64,000 nt of DNA from CAYTPI01 sp964439625 (GTDB lineage: Bacteria; Chloroflexota; Anaerolineae; Aggregatilineales; UBA3940), in assembly GCA_964439625.1 (NCBI GenBank), contig CAYTPI010000005.1, positions 166,309 through 230,308 of the forward strand, given 5' to 3'. A program made the position numbers and the translations under genes. Shown here piece by piece: positions 7,078 to 16,283 of this stretch. How positions within the stretch are numbered: position 1 is the stretch's first letter; the number at the start of each line of letters is the position of its first letter. The notes beneath the pieces are model-generated. The model was not told where the DNA came from and did not search any database. It was given only the letters and a program-made list of their open reading frames with translations.

Positions 7078-8712
7078 ATGAAAAAAATCGCAATCGATTT
7101 TGGCACGACAAACACCGTAGTTGCCGTCTGGCGTGAGGCCACAAATGCCGCAGAAACCGTTCGTTTACCGGCTTTGTCTGTGCCACCATCAGAAATTCAG
7201 CCGCCACTGATACCATCACAAATTTATGTGGATGATGGTGCTTCTTCTTCGATAATCGCCGGGCATCAAGTGGCAGCCGAAGGATATGATGTTGCTGGAG
7301 ATGAGCGTTTCTTCTCATCCTTCAAAAGAGGCATTGCGGCACGGAGCCGTCCTCTGGCGCGTTCACTAGATGGTGCCGAATGGGACGAAGCCCGAGCGGG
7401 GGAGACGTTTCTCGTTGAGGTTATTACCGCTCTTAAACAGGCTGAGGGCGATGTGATCGATGAACTTGTTCTAACGGTGCCGGTCGATAGCTTTGAGCGT
7501 TATCTGAAGTGGCTTCGGGATGAGACCAGTGTTACGGGAAACGCTGCTGACTGGGGCGTTCGCAGCCTAAGAATTGTGGATGAAAGCACCGCCGCTGCGC
7601 TTGGCTACGACTTACGAACTCCCGGAGAACTGATCCTAGTGTTCGACTTCGGCGGGGGAACACTTGACGTGTCACTTGTTCGCATGCCAATTGCTGAGGA
7701 AAGCGGGGGCATTGTCTTTGAGGCTGGTAAACAGCTTCCGGGACAGCAGCAAGCAGAGCAGGCTGAGGCTCGTGTTATTTCTAAGGCTGGTCGTGTGCTG
7801 GGAGGTGATGACATCGACCATTGGATATTAGATGAACTCCTGACACGCAACGAGCTTGAACGGAACCAAATCGGTGATGCGTACAATCAACTAAAGTTGG
7901 CCTGCGAAAATGCGAAGATTAGACTGTCATCCGCAGAGTCCGCCGAGATTAGTGTATTTGACCCAGACACATATAGGACGTACCGAGCGACATTAACACG
8001 CACCCAGCTCGAAGATCTCCTAGACCAACACGAATTTTTCAGCACGATTCAAAAAATAATTAATAAGGTGCTCCGCGGTGCACGCTCTCGTGGCATTTAC
8101 CCGGAAGATATTGGTGCAGTCTTGATGGTCGGCGGCACCTCGCTTATCCCATCGGTGCGGCGCATGCTGCGCAGTCAATTTGGGGCTGAGCGCGTCTTCG
8201 AGCATATGCCTTTTGAAGCCGTTGCTCATGGGGCATTGAGCCTTGCGGCTGGCTTGGGTCTAGATGATTTCCTCTACCATTCCTACGGTATCCGGCACCT
8301 TAGCCCGATCACAGGTCGTCATGAATGGGAAGAGATCATTCCGGCTGGCTCACGTTATCCACTTAGTGAGGCTGTCAAATTAATTCTTACTGCCTCGCGT
8401 GATGGTCAAGAAGCCTTAGAACTGGTTATTGGGGAGGTCGAGGAGGGGGCCAGTGGCATTGCCGAAGTGATGTTTGGCGACCGAGCCATTTTGATGGTGG
8501 ATGGTGCTCTCGAAATGCGTCGTGTGATGCCTCTGAATGATGAAGATGGCTCTAGAACCGTCGCCCGCCTCGACCCACCGGGTAAGGCTGGAGAGGATCG
8601 CGTCGAGGTTGAATTTGACGTGGATCAAAACCGTATGCTGCGCGTCACTGTTCACGACATCCAGCAAAAAAAGCATCTACTGCGAAACGTTCCAGTAGTA
8701 GAACTTCGGTAG
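7078..8712 (+). CDS. Hsp70-family protein, short form
   Basis: A 544-residue Hsp70-family ATPase. The nucleotide-binding domain (about 1-390) has phosphate-1 IAIDFGTTNTVVAVW, connect-1 STAAALGYD, phosphate-2 VFDFGGGTLDVSLV and adenosine motif VLMVGGTSLIPSVR, all intact. The remaining 150 residues can hold a beta substrate domain but are too short for the full helical lid of DnaK (about 610-640 residues). A lidless Hsp70 should bind clients weakly or depend on partners. There is a 30-residue insertion rich in Gln/Glu (about 217-245). It follows a GrpE-like gene and precedes a HEAT-repeat gene; no DnaJ is near. It is therefore an accessory Hsp70, not the main DnaK. Confidence 0.88.
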   Translation: MKKIAIDFGTTNTVVAVWREATNAAETVRLPALSVPPSEIQPPLIPSQIYVDDGASSSIIAGHQVAAEGYDVAGDERFFSSFKRGIAARSRPLARSLDGAEWDEARAGETFLVEVITALKQAEGDVIDELVLTVPVDSFERYLKWLRDETSVTGNAADWGVRSLRIVDESTAAALGYDLRTPGELILVFDFGGGTLDVSLVRMPIAEESGGIVFEAGKQLPGQQQAEQAEARVISKAGRVLGGDDIDHWILDELLTRNELERNQIGDAYNQLKLACENAKIRLSSAESAEISVFDPDTYRTYRATLTRTQLEDLLDQHEFFSTIQKIINKVLRGARSRGIYPEDIGAVLMVGGTSLIPSVRRMLRSQFGAERVFEHMPFEAVAHGALSLAAGLGLDDFLYHSYGIRHLSPITGRHEWEEIIPAGSRYPLSEAVKLILTASRDGQEALELVIGEVEEGASGIAEVMFGDRAILMVDGALEMRRVMPLNDEDGSRTVARLDPPGKAGEDRVEVEFDVDQNRMLRVTVHDIQQKKHLLRNVPVVELR

Positions 8713-8748
8713 CACACAACTATGTTATTTCGGATATAGGATTTTGTC

Positions 8749-9645
8749 ATGGTTGACGTCACAATAACCAGCAATCAAGAACCCCGTTTGAGTAATGCTC
8801 AAGCACCCCGTTCAACTGATTCTCAAGAGCCCATTTCTGGATTAGAGCCGTCACTAGGGGGTAATAAACGCCCTAAGTTAAACCGTGATTTGTTTTGGCG
8901 CTTGCTCGATATTGATCGATACACACGCATGCGAGCCATCGAACAGGTGCTGGAGCAAGGTATGGCAAAGTATTACGGATCAGCCATGATCGTCGTTCTA
9001 CAACCGAATGCGCGTCATCATCAACTGGGTCGCTTGCTGAAGATACCCTACTCATATGAGCGTAAACTAGCCGCAATTGACTCACTCGCACAGCTCAAAC
9101 CAGACTCTGCATTACACGGTCTACTTGTAGCCATGACCAACAAAGATATTGCTCTGCAACAAGCCGCTACCTTTGTGATTGGTCAGCTAGATGACCCCAA
9201 CGCTGATGATGTTCTTGTTGACATTGCACGAGACCCGCGCCCAAAGCTGCGCCATGCGGCTTTGCAATCCCTGGCTGTACGTTGGCAGCAGCCAAACATC
9301 CGTTACCTTAACCATTCCTTGGGGCATATAGTTGCTGCCTCTGGTGAGTGGCTAGGTAGGTACGATGGCTTGCGCATCTTGCCATTATTGATTGCCGCGT
9401 TTTACTACGCACGCAGTGATTCTGATCAAGCCCAGTTGGGTTTGCTTGACGGCATCTCCGCGCTTTGCCAGCGCTTTCGATCCCAACTGGAGCAGCAAAC
9501 GACGGCATTCTTGCAGGAGTGCTTGGAATCTCGTCTAACAGATGCCGTGAAGCGTCGTGCGCTGCAAGCACTTGAGGAGATCGGTACGCAACAAGCGCTT
9601 GCCATTTATATTGTTTATCAGAATTATTTCCCCAATACCAGTTGA
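8749..9645 (+). CDS. HEAT-repeat-like helical protein
   Basis: A 298-residue soluble protein. After a disordered N-terminal 45 residues, helical pairs of HEAT type follow: KLAAIDSLAQLKPDSALHGL, then ATFVIGQLDDPNADDVLVDI, then KLRHAALQSLAVRW. The C-terminal half is also all-helical (LTDAVKRRALQALEEIG). HEAT arrays serve as protein-binding scaffolds and have no catalytic site. It lies 36 bp after the Hsp70 gene on the same strand, so it may bind clients or the chaperone. That role is inferred. Closest alternatives are other alpha-solenoids such as PBS-lyase-like repeats. Confidence 0.7.
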   Translation: MVDVTITSNQEPRLSNAQAPRSTDSQEPISGLEPSLGGNKRPKLNRDLFWRLLDIDRYTRMRAIEQVLEQGMAKYYGSAMIVVLQPNARHHQLGRLLKIPYSYERKLAAIDSLAQLKPDSALHGLLVAMTNKDIALQQAATFVIGQLDDPNADDVLVDIARDPRPKLRHAALQSLAVRWQQPNIRYLNHSLGHIVAASGEWLGRYDGLRILPLLIAAFYYARSDSDQAQLGLLDGISALCQRFRSQLEQQTTAFLQECLESRLTDAVKRRALQALEEIGTQQALAIYIVYQNYFPNTS

Positions 9646-9792
9646 GTACAATCACAGGTGTTTTGCACGTCACTGCATGGGAATGAGGCCCTATGCTATC
9701 AATTGTTTCTTCGTAGTCTGAGTCTTCAGGCCCAGGTACCCATTTTCCCTAAAGTTCTGATGCTAATTATCTGTTTAGATGCCAAGCCGCTC

Positions 9793-9800
9793 GCTATACT
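9793..9800 (+). promoter_or_regulatory. -10 element GCTATACT before the radical SAM gene
   Basis: GCTATACT at 9793-9800 in the 192-bp spacer before 9838. The same octamer recurs before other genes here (24217, 31852, 50383). No good -35 is visible. Nothing else is recognised in the spacer. Confidence 0.4.
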
Positions 9801-9837
9801 ATCTTTTATATGAAGTAATCTAACCTACAAGATAACT

Positions 9838-10770
9838 ATGTTTAAGCCTGCCTACCTTAGCTTGCATCAAATGGGTGAACTTGCTCGACGGGTTGCTGCT
9901 GCAACTGCTATGTTGAGTAGTTGCCGTTTGTGTGGCTGGAACTGTCAAATAGACCGGGCTGAAGAAATTGGTCCCTGCCAAACAGGGCTGACAGCAAAGG
10001 TTGCAACGGCCTACATCCATCACGGTGAAGAGTATCCACTAGTAGCAAACGGTGGCTCTGGGGCTGTTTTCTTTGCGCACTGCGATCTCCGCTGCATGTT
10101 TTGTCAGACGTATCGCTGGAATATCAAAGGGCAGGGGCGTGAGATCACCCCGACTCAGCTTGCTGATGTGATGTTAGGTTTGCAATCGAAAGGGGCCCGC
10201 AACATTAACTTCGTGACGCCAACACATGTTGCCTCGCAGATATTGCAAGCACTATTGCTCGCCGTTGAAGGCGGTCTGAAGATACCACTTGTCTGGAACT
10301 CCGGTGGATACGATACACTCAGCACCCTTCAATTATTAGATGGCATCGTAGATATTTACATGCCGGATATGAAATACAGCGATGAATCGCTGGGTCGCCG
10401 TACCAGTGGTGTCCGTAATTATCCTGCCGTTAACAGAGCGGCTGTCGCAGAAATGCACCGCCAAGTTGGCGATCTTACAATAGCAGAAGATGGCTCTGCG
10501 CAGCGTGGTGTCTTGATTCGCCATTTAGTTATGCCCGGCACAGAAGACAATTCACTAGGCGTTCTACAATGGATTGCGACCCATCTCGGCCCAAACACTT
10601 ACCTCAGTCTTATGGATCAGTACCGCCCAGCGTACCGTGCATTCGCTCGTGACGATATTGGTCGTGCAATCGAACCTCAAGAGTATCATCGTGTGCGGGA
10701 TGCAGCATTAGCCTTAGGTCTAACGCGTCTAGATAACAACCTGCTACTGAATGTAAAGACAAAGTCTTAA
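9838..10770 (+). CDS. PflX-like radical SAM protein (COG1313 type)
   Basis: A 310-residue radical SAM enzyme. The 4Fe-4S/SAM motif C-x3-C-x2-C is Cys82, Cys86 and Cys89 (HCDLRCMFC). Four more cysteines near the N-terminus (29, 32, 36, 47; pattern CRLCGWNC...GPC) match the PflX/COG1313 group related to glycyl-radical-activating enzymes and could hold a second cluster. NFVTPTH and LVWNSGGYD are usual barrel motifs. No glycyl-radical enzyme is encoded nearby, so its substrate is unknown. A -10 element lies 40 bp upstream; it appears to be a single-gene unit. Confidence 0.85.
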   Translation: MFKPAYLSLHQMGELARRVAAATAMLSSCRLCGWNCQIDRAEEIGPCQTGLTAKVATAYIHHGEEYPLVANGGSGAVFFAHCDLRCMFCQTYRWNIKGQGREITPTQLADVMLGLQSKGARNINFVTPTHVASQILQALLLAVEGGLKIPLVWNSGGYDTLSTLQLLDGIVDIYMPDMKYSDESLGRRTSGVRNYPAVNRAAVAEMHRQVGDLTIAEDGSAQRGVLIRHLVMPGTEDNSLGVLQWIATHLGPNTYLSLMDQYRPAYRAFARDDIGRAIEPQEYHRVRDAALALGLTRLDNNLLLNVKTKS

Positions 10771-10963
10771 CAGTGGTATTCATATACCTCGTGTATCTGG
10801 GTACAGTAACCCAATTTGACAAGATGGTTGCCCGTATGCTGCGTGTGCTGACCATTATGGCAGTTTTGCCCACTGTATCAAGCATCGTTGTCTTATTCAT
10901 GCCGTGCGTGTATCACTATCGGTTTCGCAGTATTGAATATTATAGTTAGAGGGGTGGGAGACG

Positions 10964-11359
10964 ATGGACCTTATCGTTTCACTACAAAAACTGGTCGGTC
11001 TGGGAAAACCGCTGAGCGAATTACGCCCAACACTGACTCAATTTGCCCACCGCTATCAGCCTAACATCGAAGACACTGGGTTTAAGCTGTGTTGGAAAAA
11101 GCTCATGTCGGTGGTTGGCACTAGCGCACCGGATGCCGCTTTGACGGGCTTACTCCGTTTTTTGACCCAAGCAAACTTTCAACAATACGCGCAAATTTGT
11201 ATGAACCTTGATTGTTCAGTTGCGTTTATCATTGATGGCGGTAGCCTTTGTATGGATGCCCACGATGGGGAAGTTGTCTGCTGCTCACCAAATGATATGG
11301 TCGCCGCGCTCCAAAACCTCTGCGATTCTTATGATAAAATTGAAGGAAATAATGCCTGA
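10964..11359 (+). CDS. Hypothetical protein, first gene of a MaoC/Hsp90 operon
   Basis: An unrecognised 131-residue cytoplasmic protein. The N-terminal 60 residues look helical; residues 65-128 alternate helix and strand (NLDCSVAFIIDGGSLCMDAHDG), a pattern slightly like sterol-carrier or lipid-binding folds, but too weak to name. It has a good ribosome site (GGGGTGGGAG) before its ATG and overlaps the next gene by 8 bp, so it is co-translated with the MaoC-type dehydratases. That neighbourhood makes a lipid- or acyl-related role possible. Confidence 0.7.
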   Translation: MDLIVSLQKLVGLGKPLSELRPTLTQFAHRYQPNIEDTGFKLCWKKLMSVVGTSAPDAALTGLLRFLTQANFQQYAQICMNLDCSVAFIIDGGSLCMDAHDGEVVCCSPNDMVAALQNLCDSYDKIEGNNA

Positions 11360-11780
11360 TTTCAGTGATTTGGAAGGGAAGACCTTTCCATCATTTACGT
11401 ATACAATTGAACGCTCAAAAGTGCGTGAATTCTTGCTTGCCATCGGTGATACCAATCCAGTGTATTTACAAAATGAGCCCCCGGCACCGCTTCCACCAAC
11501 ATTTGCCACCGTAATCTCATTTTGGGGCGGCTTCGGCATTGCTGAGGTGATGCAAGCGCTCGGTGTCGAAATGCAGAATGTGTTGCATGGTGATCAGGAA
11601 TACACGCATCTTAGGCCAATATACGTTGGCGATACAGTAACAGGGACGACTCGTATTAGCTCAGTGAAGTCCCGCGGTGGCATGGACTTCATCGGGTTGA
11701 ACACAGTCTATATCAACCAAGCAGGTGATAAAACTATCGTTGAACAAGCAACGGTTATTGTGCGCGGTGGAGACACATGA
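11352..11780 (+). CDS. MaoC-like dehydratase subunit, HadA-type
   Basis: A 142-residue hot-dog-fold protein of the FAS1-like/MaoC N-terminal type. It shows the family opening (EGKTFPSFTYTIERSKVREF), LAIGDTNPVYL, and a second part with GDQEYTHLRPIYVGDTVTG. The catalytic Asp-His pair of active MaoC proteins is incomplete: the position of the His is occupied by Tyr (NPVY). In mycobacterial HadA a catalytically silent subunit pairs with an active HadB in just this way, so a heterodimer with the next gene is likely. The ATG at 11352 follows an AAGGA site and overlaps the previous gene by 8 bp. Confidence 0.8.
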   Translation: MPDFSDLEGKTFPSFTYTIERSKVREFLLAIGDTNPVYLQNEPPAPLPPTFATVISFWGGFGIAEVMQALGVEMQNVLHGDQEYTHLRPIYVGDTVTGTTRISSVKSRGGMDFIGLNTVYINQAGDKTIVEQATVIVRGGDT

Positions 11781-12202
11781 TGATTAACTTTGAAGACGTA
11801 GAAATCGGTATGGAACTGCCCAAGTTGATCAAGGGGCCTGTTACTCAAACTGATCTCGTGCGCTATTCAGGTGCTTCCGGAGACTTCAACCCAATTCATA
11901 CAGTCCCAGAGATTGCCCGCTCCGTTGGGTTAGAAGGTGCGATTGCTCATGGAATGCTTATTATGGCATACGCAGGCCAAGTCCTGACAAACTGGGCTGA
12001 CCCTACTGCCATTCAGCAGCTCAAAGTGCGCTTTACTGATATGACCAAGCCGGGTGAGATTCTTGTTTGCAGTGCAAAGATCACGAAAAAGAACGATGAT
12101 GACAAAACAGTCAGTGGCAGAGTTTATGTTGTCTCTCAAGCTGATGAAAGTCAAAAGCTCAAAGGAACCTTCACACTGAAACTGCCGTTAAAATCGAATT
12201 GA
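11777..12202 (+). CDS. MaoC-like (R)-hydratase/dehydratase, HadB-type
   Basis: A 141-residue MaoC hot-dog dehydratase. The catalytic Asp and His are present in YSGASGDFNPIHT, followed by the hydratase-helix continuation AIAHGMLIMAY. It dehydrates (R)-3-hydroxyacyl thioesters in fatty-acid or related synthesis. Together with the upstream partner it resembles HadAB, where this subunit supplies the active site. Start and stop overlap both neighbours by 4 bp (ATGA with the upstream stop; TTGA/TGA with the downstream frame), showing translational coupling. Whether the substrate is ACP- or CoA-bound cannot be read from the sequence. Confidence 0.87.
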   Translation: MMINFEDVEIGMELPKLIKGPVTQTDLVRYSGASGDFNPIHTVPEIARSVGLEGAIAHGMLIMAYAGQVLTNWADPTAIQQLKVRFTDMTKPGEILVCSAKITKKNDDDKTVSGRVYVVSQADESQKLKGTFTLKLPLKSN

Positions 12203-12204
12203 CG

Positions 12205-14061
12205 ATGCCAGAACAGCATACCCTTCGCTTCCATCTACCAGGTATCCTGACCTTATTGGGGGAACATCTCTATTCAAACCCACGGGTTGCCGTCCGCGAG
12301 CTTATTCAGAATGCTTACGACTCCTGTCAGCGCCGTCGATTGGAAGACCCACAGCTTCCATCAGGTTACCACCCTAGTCTCGAAATTTCTGCTGACCCCT
12401 TAGCCCGAACTTTAACCTTTCGCGATAACGGCTCAGGTTTGACGCGAAATGAAATCGCCACTTACTTATCTACAATTGGACGCAGTTATACCACGGAACT
12501 TGCAGGCCGTTTAGCCTCTGGTCAGTCACCAGAAGCGAACACGCTAGTTGGGCAGTTTGGGCTTGGCCTCTTATCTGCTTTCGCAATAGCCTCGCGGATT
12601 GAAATCCTGACACATTCTTACAAGATGGGGCAACCTGCTTGGCGTTGGGTCTTTGATGGTGGTGAGCATTACACCCTTGACATTGATGAGCGGCCCGCAA
12701 CAGGGACAACGGTCATCTTGCATCTTAAGCTTGAGGGCGAATTTCTGCTGAATGCTACTCTGAGACGAGAAACCGTTAGGCAATTTGCAAATTTTTTGCC
12801 GATTTCTATTACATTCGCTGGGGAGTCTGAAGTCGTCAATCAACAGCAGGCACCTTGGGATAAAAATCTGACAGACTTAACCGCCTACGCTGACTTTGTC
12901 TCACAGGCTTTTGACGACCCTGATATTCTTACGCTTCTCGTGCTGAGGGGGTTTTCACCTGAACCAGCTACAACGGCTACGGAGTTGCGACCACTCCGTG
13001 GAGTCTTATACGTCCCTGCAGATGCAGAAATATCCGTGCGTGAGTACGGTGACGTGTGGGTATATGTTCGAAGAATGTTTGTCACTCGCCTTGAGCGTGA
13101 TTTACTACCGCCTTGGGCCCGATTTGTGAGGGGTGTGATTGAAGCTCCGCACCTTAACCTAACCGCCAGCCGGGAGCAAGTACGGAAAGATGCAGCTTTC
13201 TACGAAACTCAAAAGGCTGTTGAACAACAGTTATTAGCGCATTTTCGCTACCTAGCAGAGCATCAGCCGCAGATTTGGAAGAGTATCGTTTATGAACATA
13301 ATGATCTGATTAAAGGTTGGGCTGTTCAGACACCCCAACTTTTTAATGTTGTATCTGATCTTGTTTATCTCGAGACAACCGAAGGCCAGCAAACATTACC
13401 GCAGTATTTGGCAAATGATTCAGATAATCGCGTGTTTTATCTAGCAGAAAACATTGGGGAGACGCAAGCCGCCTTACTCTATGAGGCAAAGGGACTCGTT
13501 GCTGTTAAGGCCAGCCGTTTTGCTGAAGAAGACTTCCTGAAAGAATATGCTGCCGCTCACCCTGAGATCGAGTTAGTTCAATTAACGCCTGGGTCAGATA
13601 TTATTTTTGAGCCAGCAAATTCGGATGATAGGCAGACTTGGTTACCAATTATGCGCTACTTCACAGAGCAGGGGGTGGATGTGCAATTGGTATCCTTTGA
13701 CCCTATCCTCATTCCGATGGTGCTGGTATTTACCCCTGGCTCAGACACAATCTCAAGGGCTCGTCGAGCGCTCGAACAGGACGAAATACATGGTGCTGTC
13801 GCACGGATGTTAAATGAATATGTTAGCCTGCGTGATCCTTATGCGCTTGCTTCGCGCGGGGTGCTGCATCTAAATACGCGTAATTCACTACTACATCGCC
13901 TACTCAAAATTACGCAAGATGATCCGCGGTTTACAGCTGTCCTGGAAATTCTTTATCACAACGCACGCTTCTTCGCGGGCCAATCCTTGACAGCCTCTGA
14001 AGCGCGGCTTAGTTTCGATATGATTACGTTCAGTGTAGCAGATTTACTTCAGTTAGAGTGA
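12205..14061 (+). CDS. Hsp90-family chaperone (HtpG-like)
   Basis: A 618-residue Hsp90. The GHKL ATPase domain has RELIQNAYDSC (catalytic Glu, Mg-binding Asn), RDNGSGL, GQFGLGLLSAF (lid) and GTTVILHLK. The middle domain keeps the catalytic-loop arginine in LNLTASREQVRKD. The C-terminal dimerization part ends in helices. Length is close to E. coli HtpG (624), so it is complete, but the sequence is divergent (for example GLLSAF in place of GFYSAF). A TTG at 12199 overlapping the upstream stop could also start it; the ATG at 12205 is preferred here. It is the last gene of an operon with the MaoC pair, an unusual partnership. Confidence 0.85.
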   Translation: MPEQHTLRFHLPGILTLLGEHLYSNPRVAVRELIQNAYDSCQRRRLEDPQLPSGYHPSLEISADPLARTLTFRDNGSGLTRNEIATYLSTIGRSYTTELAGRLASGQSPEANTLVGQFGLGLLSAFAIASRIEILTHSYKMGQPAWRWVFDGGEHYTLDIDERPATGTTVILHLKLEGEFLLNATLRRETVRQFANFLPISITFAGESEVVNQQQAPWDKNLTDLTAYADFVSQAFDDPDILTLLVLRGFSPEPATTATELRPLRGVLYVPADAEISVREYGDVWVYVRRMFVTRLERDLLPPWARFVRGVIEAPHLNLTASREQVRKDAAFYETQKAVEQQLLAHFRYLAEHQPQIWKSIVYEHNDLIKGWAVQTPQLFNVVSDLVYLETTEGQQTLPQYLANDSDNRVFYLAENIGETQAALLYEAKGLVAVKASRFAEEDFLKEYAAAHPEIELVQLTPGSDIIFEPANSDDRQTWLPIMRYFTEQGVDVQLVSFDPILIPMVLVFTPGSDTISRARRALEQDEIHGAVARMLNEYVSLRDPYALASRGVLHLNTRNSLLHRLLKITQDDPRFTAVLEILYHNARFFAGQSLTASEARLSFDMITFSVADLLQLE

Positions 14062-14143
14062 ACTGAAGCAAATCTAAAATAAATAGGGTAACTGCCCCAC
14101 TCGAGCTATGGGATGTGGACTATTTGACCGAAAGAGCCTACAC

Positions 14144-14173
14144 TTGAACTGCAAATTAGGGTAAGTTTATGCT
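14144..14173 (+). promoter_or_regulatory. Promoter of the pentose phosphate operon
   Basis: TTGAAC at 14144-14149, 18-bp spacer, TATGCT at 14168-14173, 57 bp before the tkt start. Confidence 0.45.
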
Positions 14174-14230
14174 TGTATTGGTAGCATATGCACCCCACGT
14201 TTTCCCCTTACAAAATCATCCGGAGGAACC

Positions 14231-16234
14231 ATGACCACAGCAGTGTCTCAGGACATTCAAGAACTCAGCATCAACACAATTCGTATGCTTGCCGTTGACG
14301 CCGTCCAAAAGGCGAATTCTGGTCACCCAGGGTTGCCGATGGGGGCTGCTGCGATGGCTTATGCAATCTGGACGCGCCACCTTAATCACAACCCTAAGAA
14401 CCCGAACTGGGCTGACCGCGATCGGTTTATTCTTTCTGCTGGTCACGGCTCGATGTTGCTCTATGCATTGCTACATCTAACCGGCTATGATGTTTCGCTG
14501 GAACAGATTCAGCAATTCAGGCAACTGCACAGCATTACTCCGGGGCACCCTGAAAGTAACATGACTCCGGGTGTTGAAGTGACCACTGGACCTTTAGGGC
14601 AGGGCTTTGCCAATGGTGTTGGCTTGGCTGTTGCTGAACGCTTCCTTGCTGAGATGTTTAACACCGATGAGCATAAAATCGTTGACCATTATGTGTATGC
14701 CATCGTTAGTGATGGTGACTTGCAAGAGGGTGTCTCATCTGAAGCCGCGTCCTATGCTGGTACTCAGAAGTTGGGTAAGCTGATCTATTTATATGATGAC
14801 AACGAAATTAGCATTGAGGGTGACACTGACGTCACCTTCCGCGAAGACGTTGGCGCACGATTTGCCGCCTACGGTTGGCATGTAGTTGGCCCAATTGACG
14901 GGATGGATGTTGAGGCTGTTGATGCTGCGATCAACGAAGCTAAGCGTGTCAAAGATAAACCTTCTCTAGTTATCTGCACAACAACTATCGGTTATGGGTC
15001 GCCAAATAAGGCTGGTACGCACGGCGTCCACGGGTCACCGCTTGGGCCAGATGAAGTCGAAGCCACAAAGAAAAACCTAGGTTGGCCTCTTGAGCCAGCG
15101 TTCTACATACCGGGCGAAGCACTTGAGCATTTCCGTGAAGCTATTGATGAAGGAGCGGCTTCGGAGGCTGGTTGGCAGTCGGCGTTTGATGCGTATGCAG
15201 CAGCAAACCCTAAAATGGCAGCACAATTCAACCGTCAAATGACTGGTGATCTATCTGAAAGTTGGGACAATGCTATTCCAAACTTTACGCCTGACGATGG
15301 CCCAATCGCGACCCGCAATGCAGGTGGCACCGTACTCAATGCGATGTTCCAAAATACGCCGGAACTGCTTGGCGGTTCAGCCGACCTTGCACCAAGTACC
15401 AAAACATGGCTCAGTGACTCCGGTAGTTTCGGTTGGGATCAGGGAGGCCATAACCTCCAGTTTGGCATACGAGAGCATGCTATGGGTTCAATTGCTCTTG
15501 GGATTGCACACCATGGTGGCGTTCTGCCATTTACCGCTACCTTTCTGACGTTCGCAGATTACATGCGCCCACCTATGCGCCTCGCAAGCTTGTCGCAAGA
15601 GCGCGTCGTCTTTGTCTTTACACACGACAGCATTGGGCTAGGTGAAGATGGCCCAACGCACCAACCTGTTGAACAGCTTGCCACCCTGAGAGCTATTCCG
15701 GGAATGCGCGTATTTCGCCCGGCTGATGCAAATGAAGTCGCTGAAAGCTGGCGTCAAGCTGTGTTGTATAAATCCGGCCCAAGCTGCATCGTGCTAAGTC
15801 GTCAAAAGCTGCCCATTTTTGACCGTACGCAAATGGGGGCGGCCTCTCATACGGCAAAAGGAGCCTATATACTCGTCGATACTGATAACACACCAGATGC
15901 CATTTTAATTGCAACGGGTTCAGAAGTTGCTTTAGCAGTTGATGCAGCAGCAACCTTAACCAAAGATGGCGTAGCAGTCCGTGTCGTTTCCATGCCTTCA
16001 ATGGAACTTTTTGACCGACAGGCGCAGAATTATAAGGACAATGTCTTAATTCCCGGTGTGCCCAAGCTAGCCATAGAAGCTGGTATTTCCCAAGGTTGGT
16101 ACAAGTATGTCTTGCCTGAAGGCGGTATGGTCACGCTTGACCGTTTCGGTGAGTCTGCTCCGGGTAGCGTCGTTATGAAAGAGCTCGGCTTCAGTGTTGA
16201 AAACGTCGTTGAAAAGGCCAAGGCACTACTGTAG
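14231..16234 (+). CDS. tkt: Transketolase
   Basis: Transfers two-carbon units between sugar phosphates with thiamine diphosphate in the non-oxidative pentose phosphate pathway. At 667 residues it has full length. It shows LAVDAVQKANSGHPGLPMGAA at the N-terminus, the TPP motif SDGDLQEGV...N, GHGSMLLY, the central GGSADLAPS, and LGEDGPTHQPVEQL in the pyrimidine domain. A ribosome site CCGGAGG precedes its ATG. It heads an operon with rpiB, zwf, opcA and pgl; a promoter is visible upstream. Nothing is missing or odd. Confidence 0.96.
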   Translation: MTTAVSQDIQELSINTIRMLAVDAVQKANSGHPGLPMGAAAMAYAIWTRHLNHNPKNPNWADRDRFILSAGHGSMLLYALLHLTGYDVSLEQIQQFRQLHSITPGHPESNMTPGVEVTTGPLGQGFANGVGLAVAERFLAEMFNTDEHKIVDHYVYAIVSDGDLQEGVSSEAASYAGTQKLGKLIYLYDDNEISIEGDTDVTFREDVGARFAAYGWHVVGPIDGMDVEAVDAAINEAKRVKDKPSLVICTTTIGYGSPNKAGTHGVHGSPLGPDEVEATKKNLGWPLEPAFYIPGEALEHFREAIDEGAASEAGWQSAFDAYAAANPKMAAQFNRQMTGDLSESWDNAIPNFTPDDGPIATRNAGGTVLNAMFQNTPELLGGSADLAPSTKTWLSDSGSFGWDQGGHNLQFGIREHAMGSIALGIAHHGGVLPFTATFLTFADYMRPPMRLASLSQERVVFVFTHDSIGLGEDGPTHQPVEQLATLRAIPGMRVFRPADANEVAESWRQAVLYKSGPSCIVLSRQKLPIFDRTQMGAASHTAKGAYILVDTDNTPDAILIATGSEVALAVDAAATLTKDGVAVRVVSMPSMELFDRQAQNYKDNVLIPGVPKLAIEAGISQGWYKYVLPEGGMVTLDRFGESAPGSVVMKELGFSVENVVEKAKALL

Positions 16235-16283
16235 ATCAAGTCGAGTTGTTGCTGATAACTATGTTAAGAGGGGGCAAGTTACT

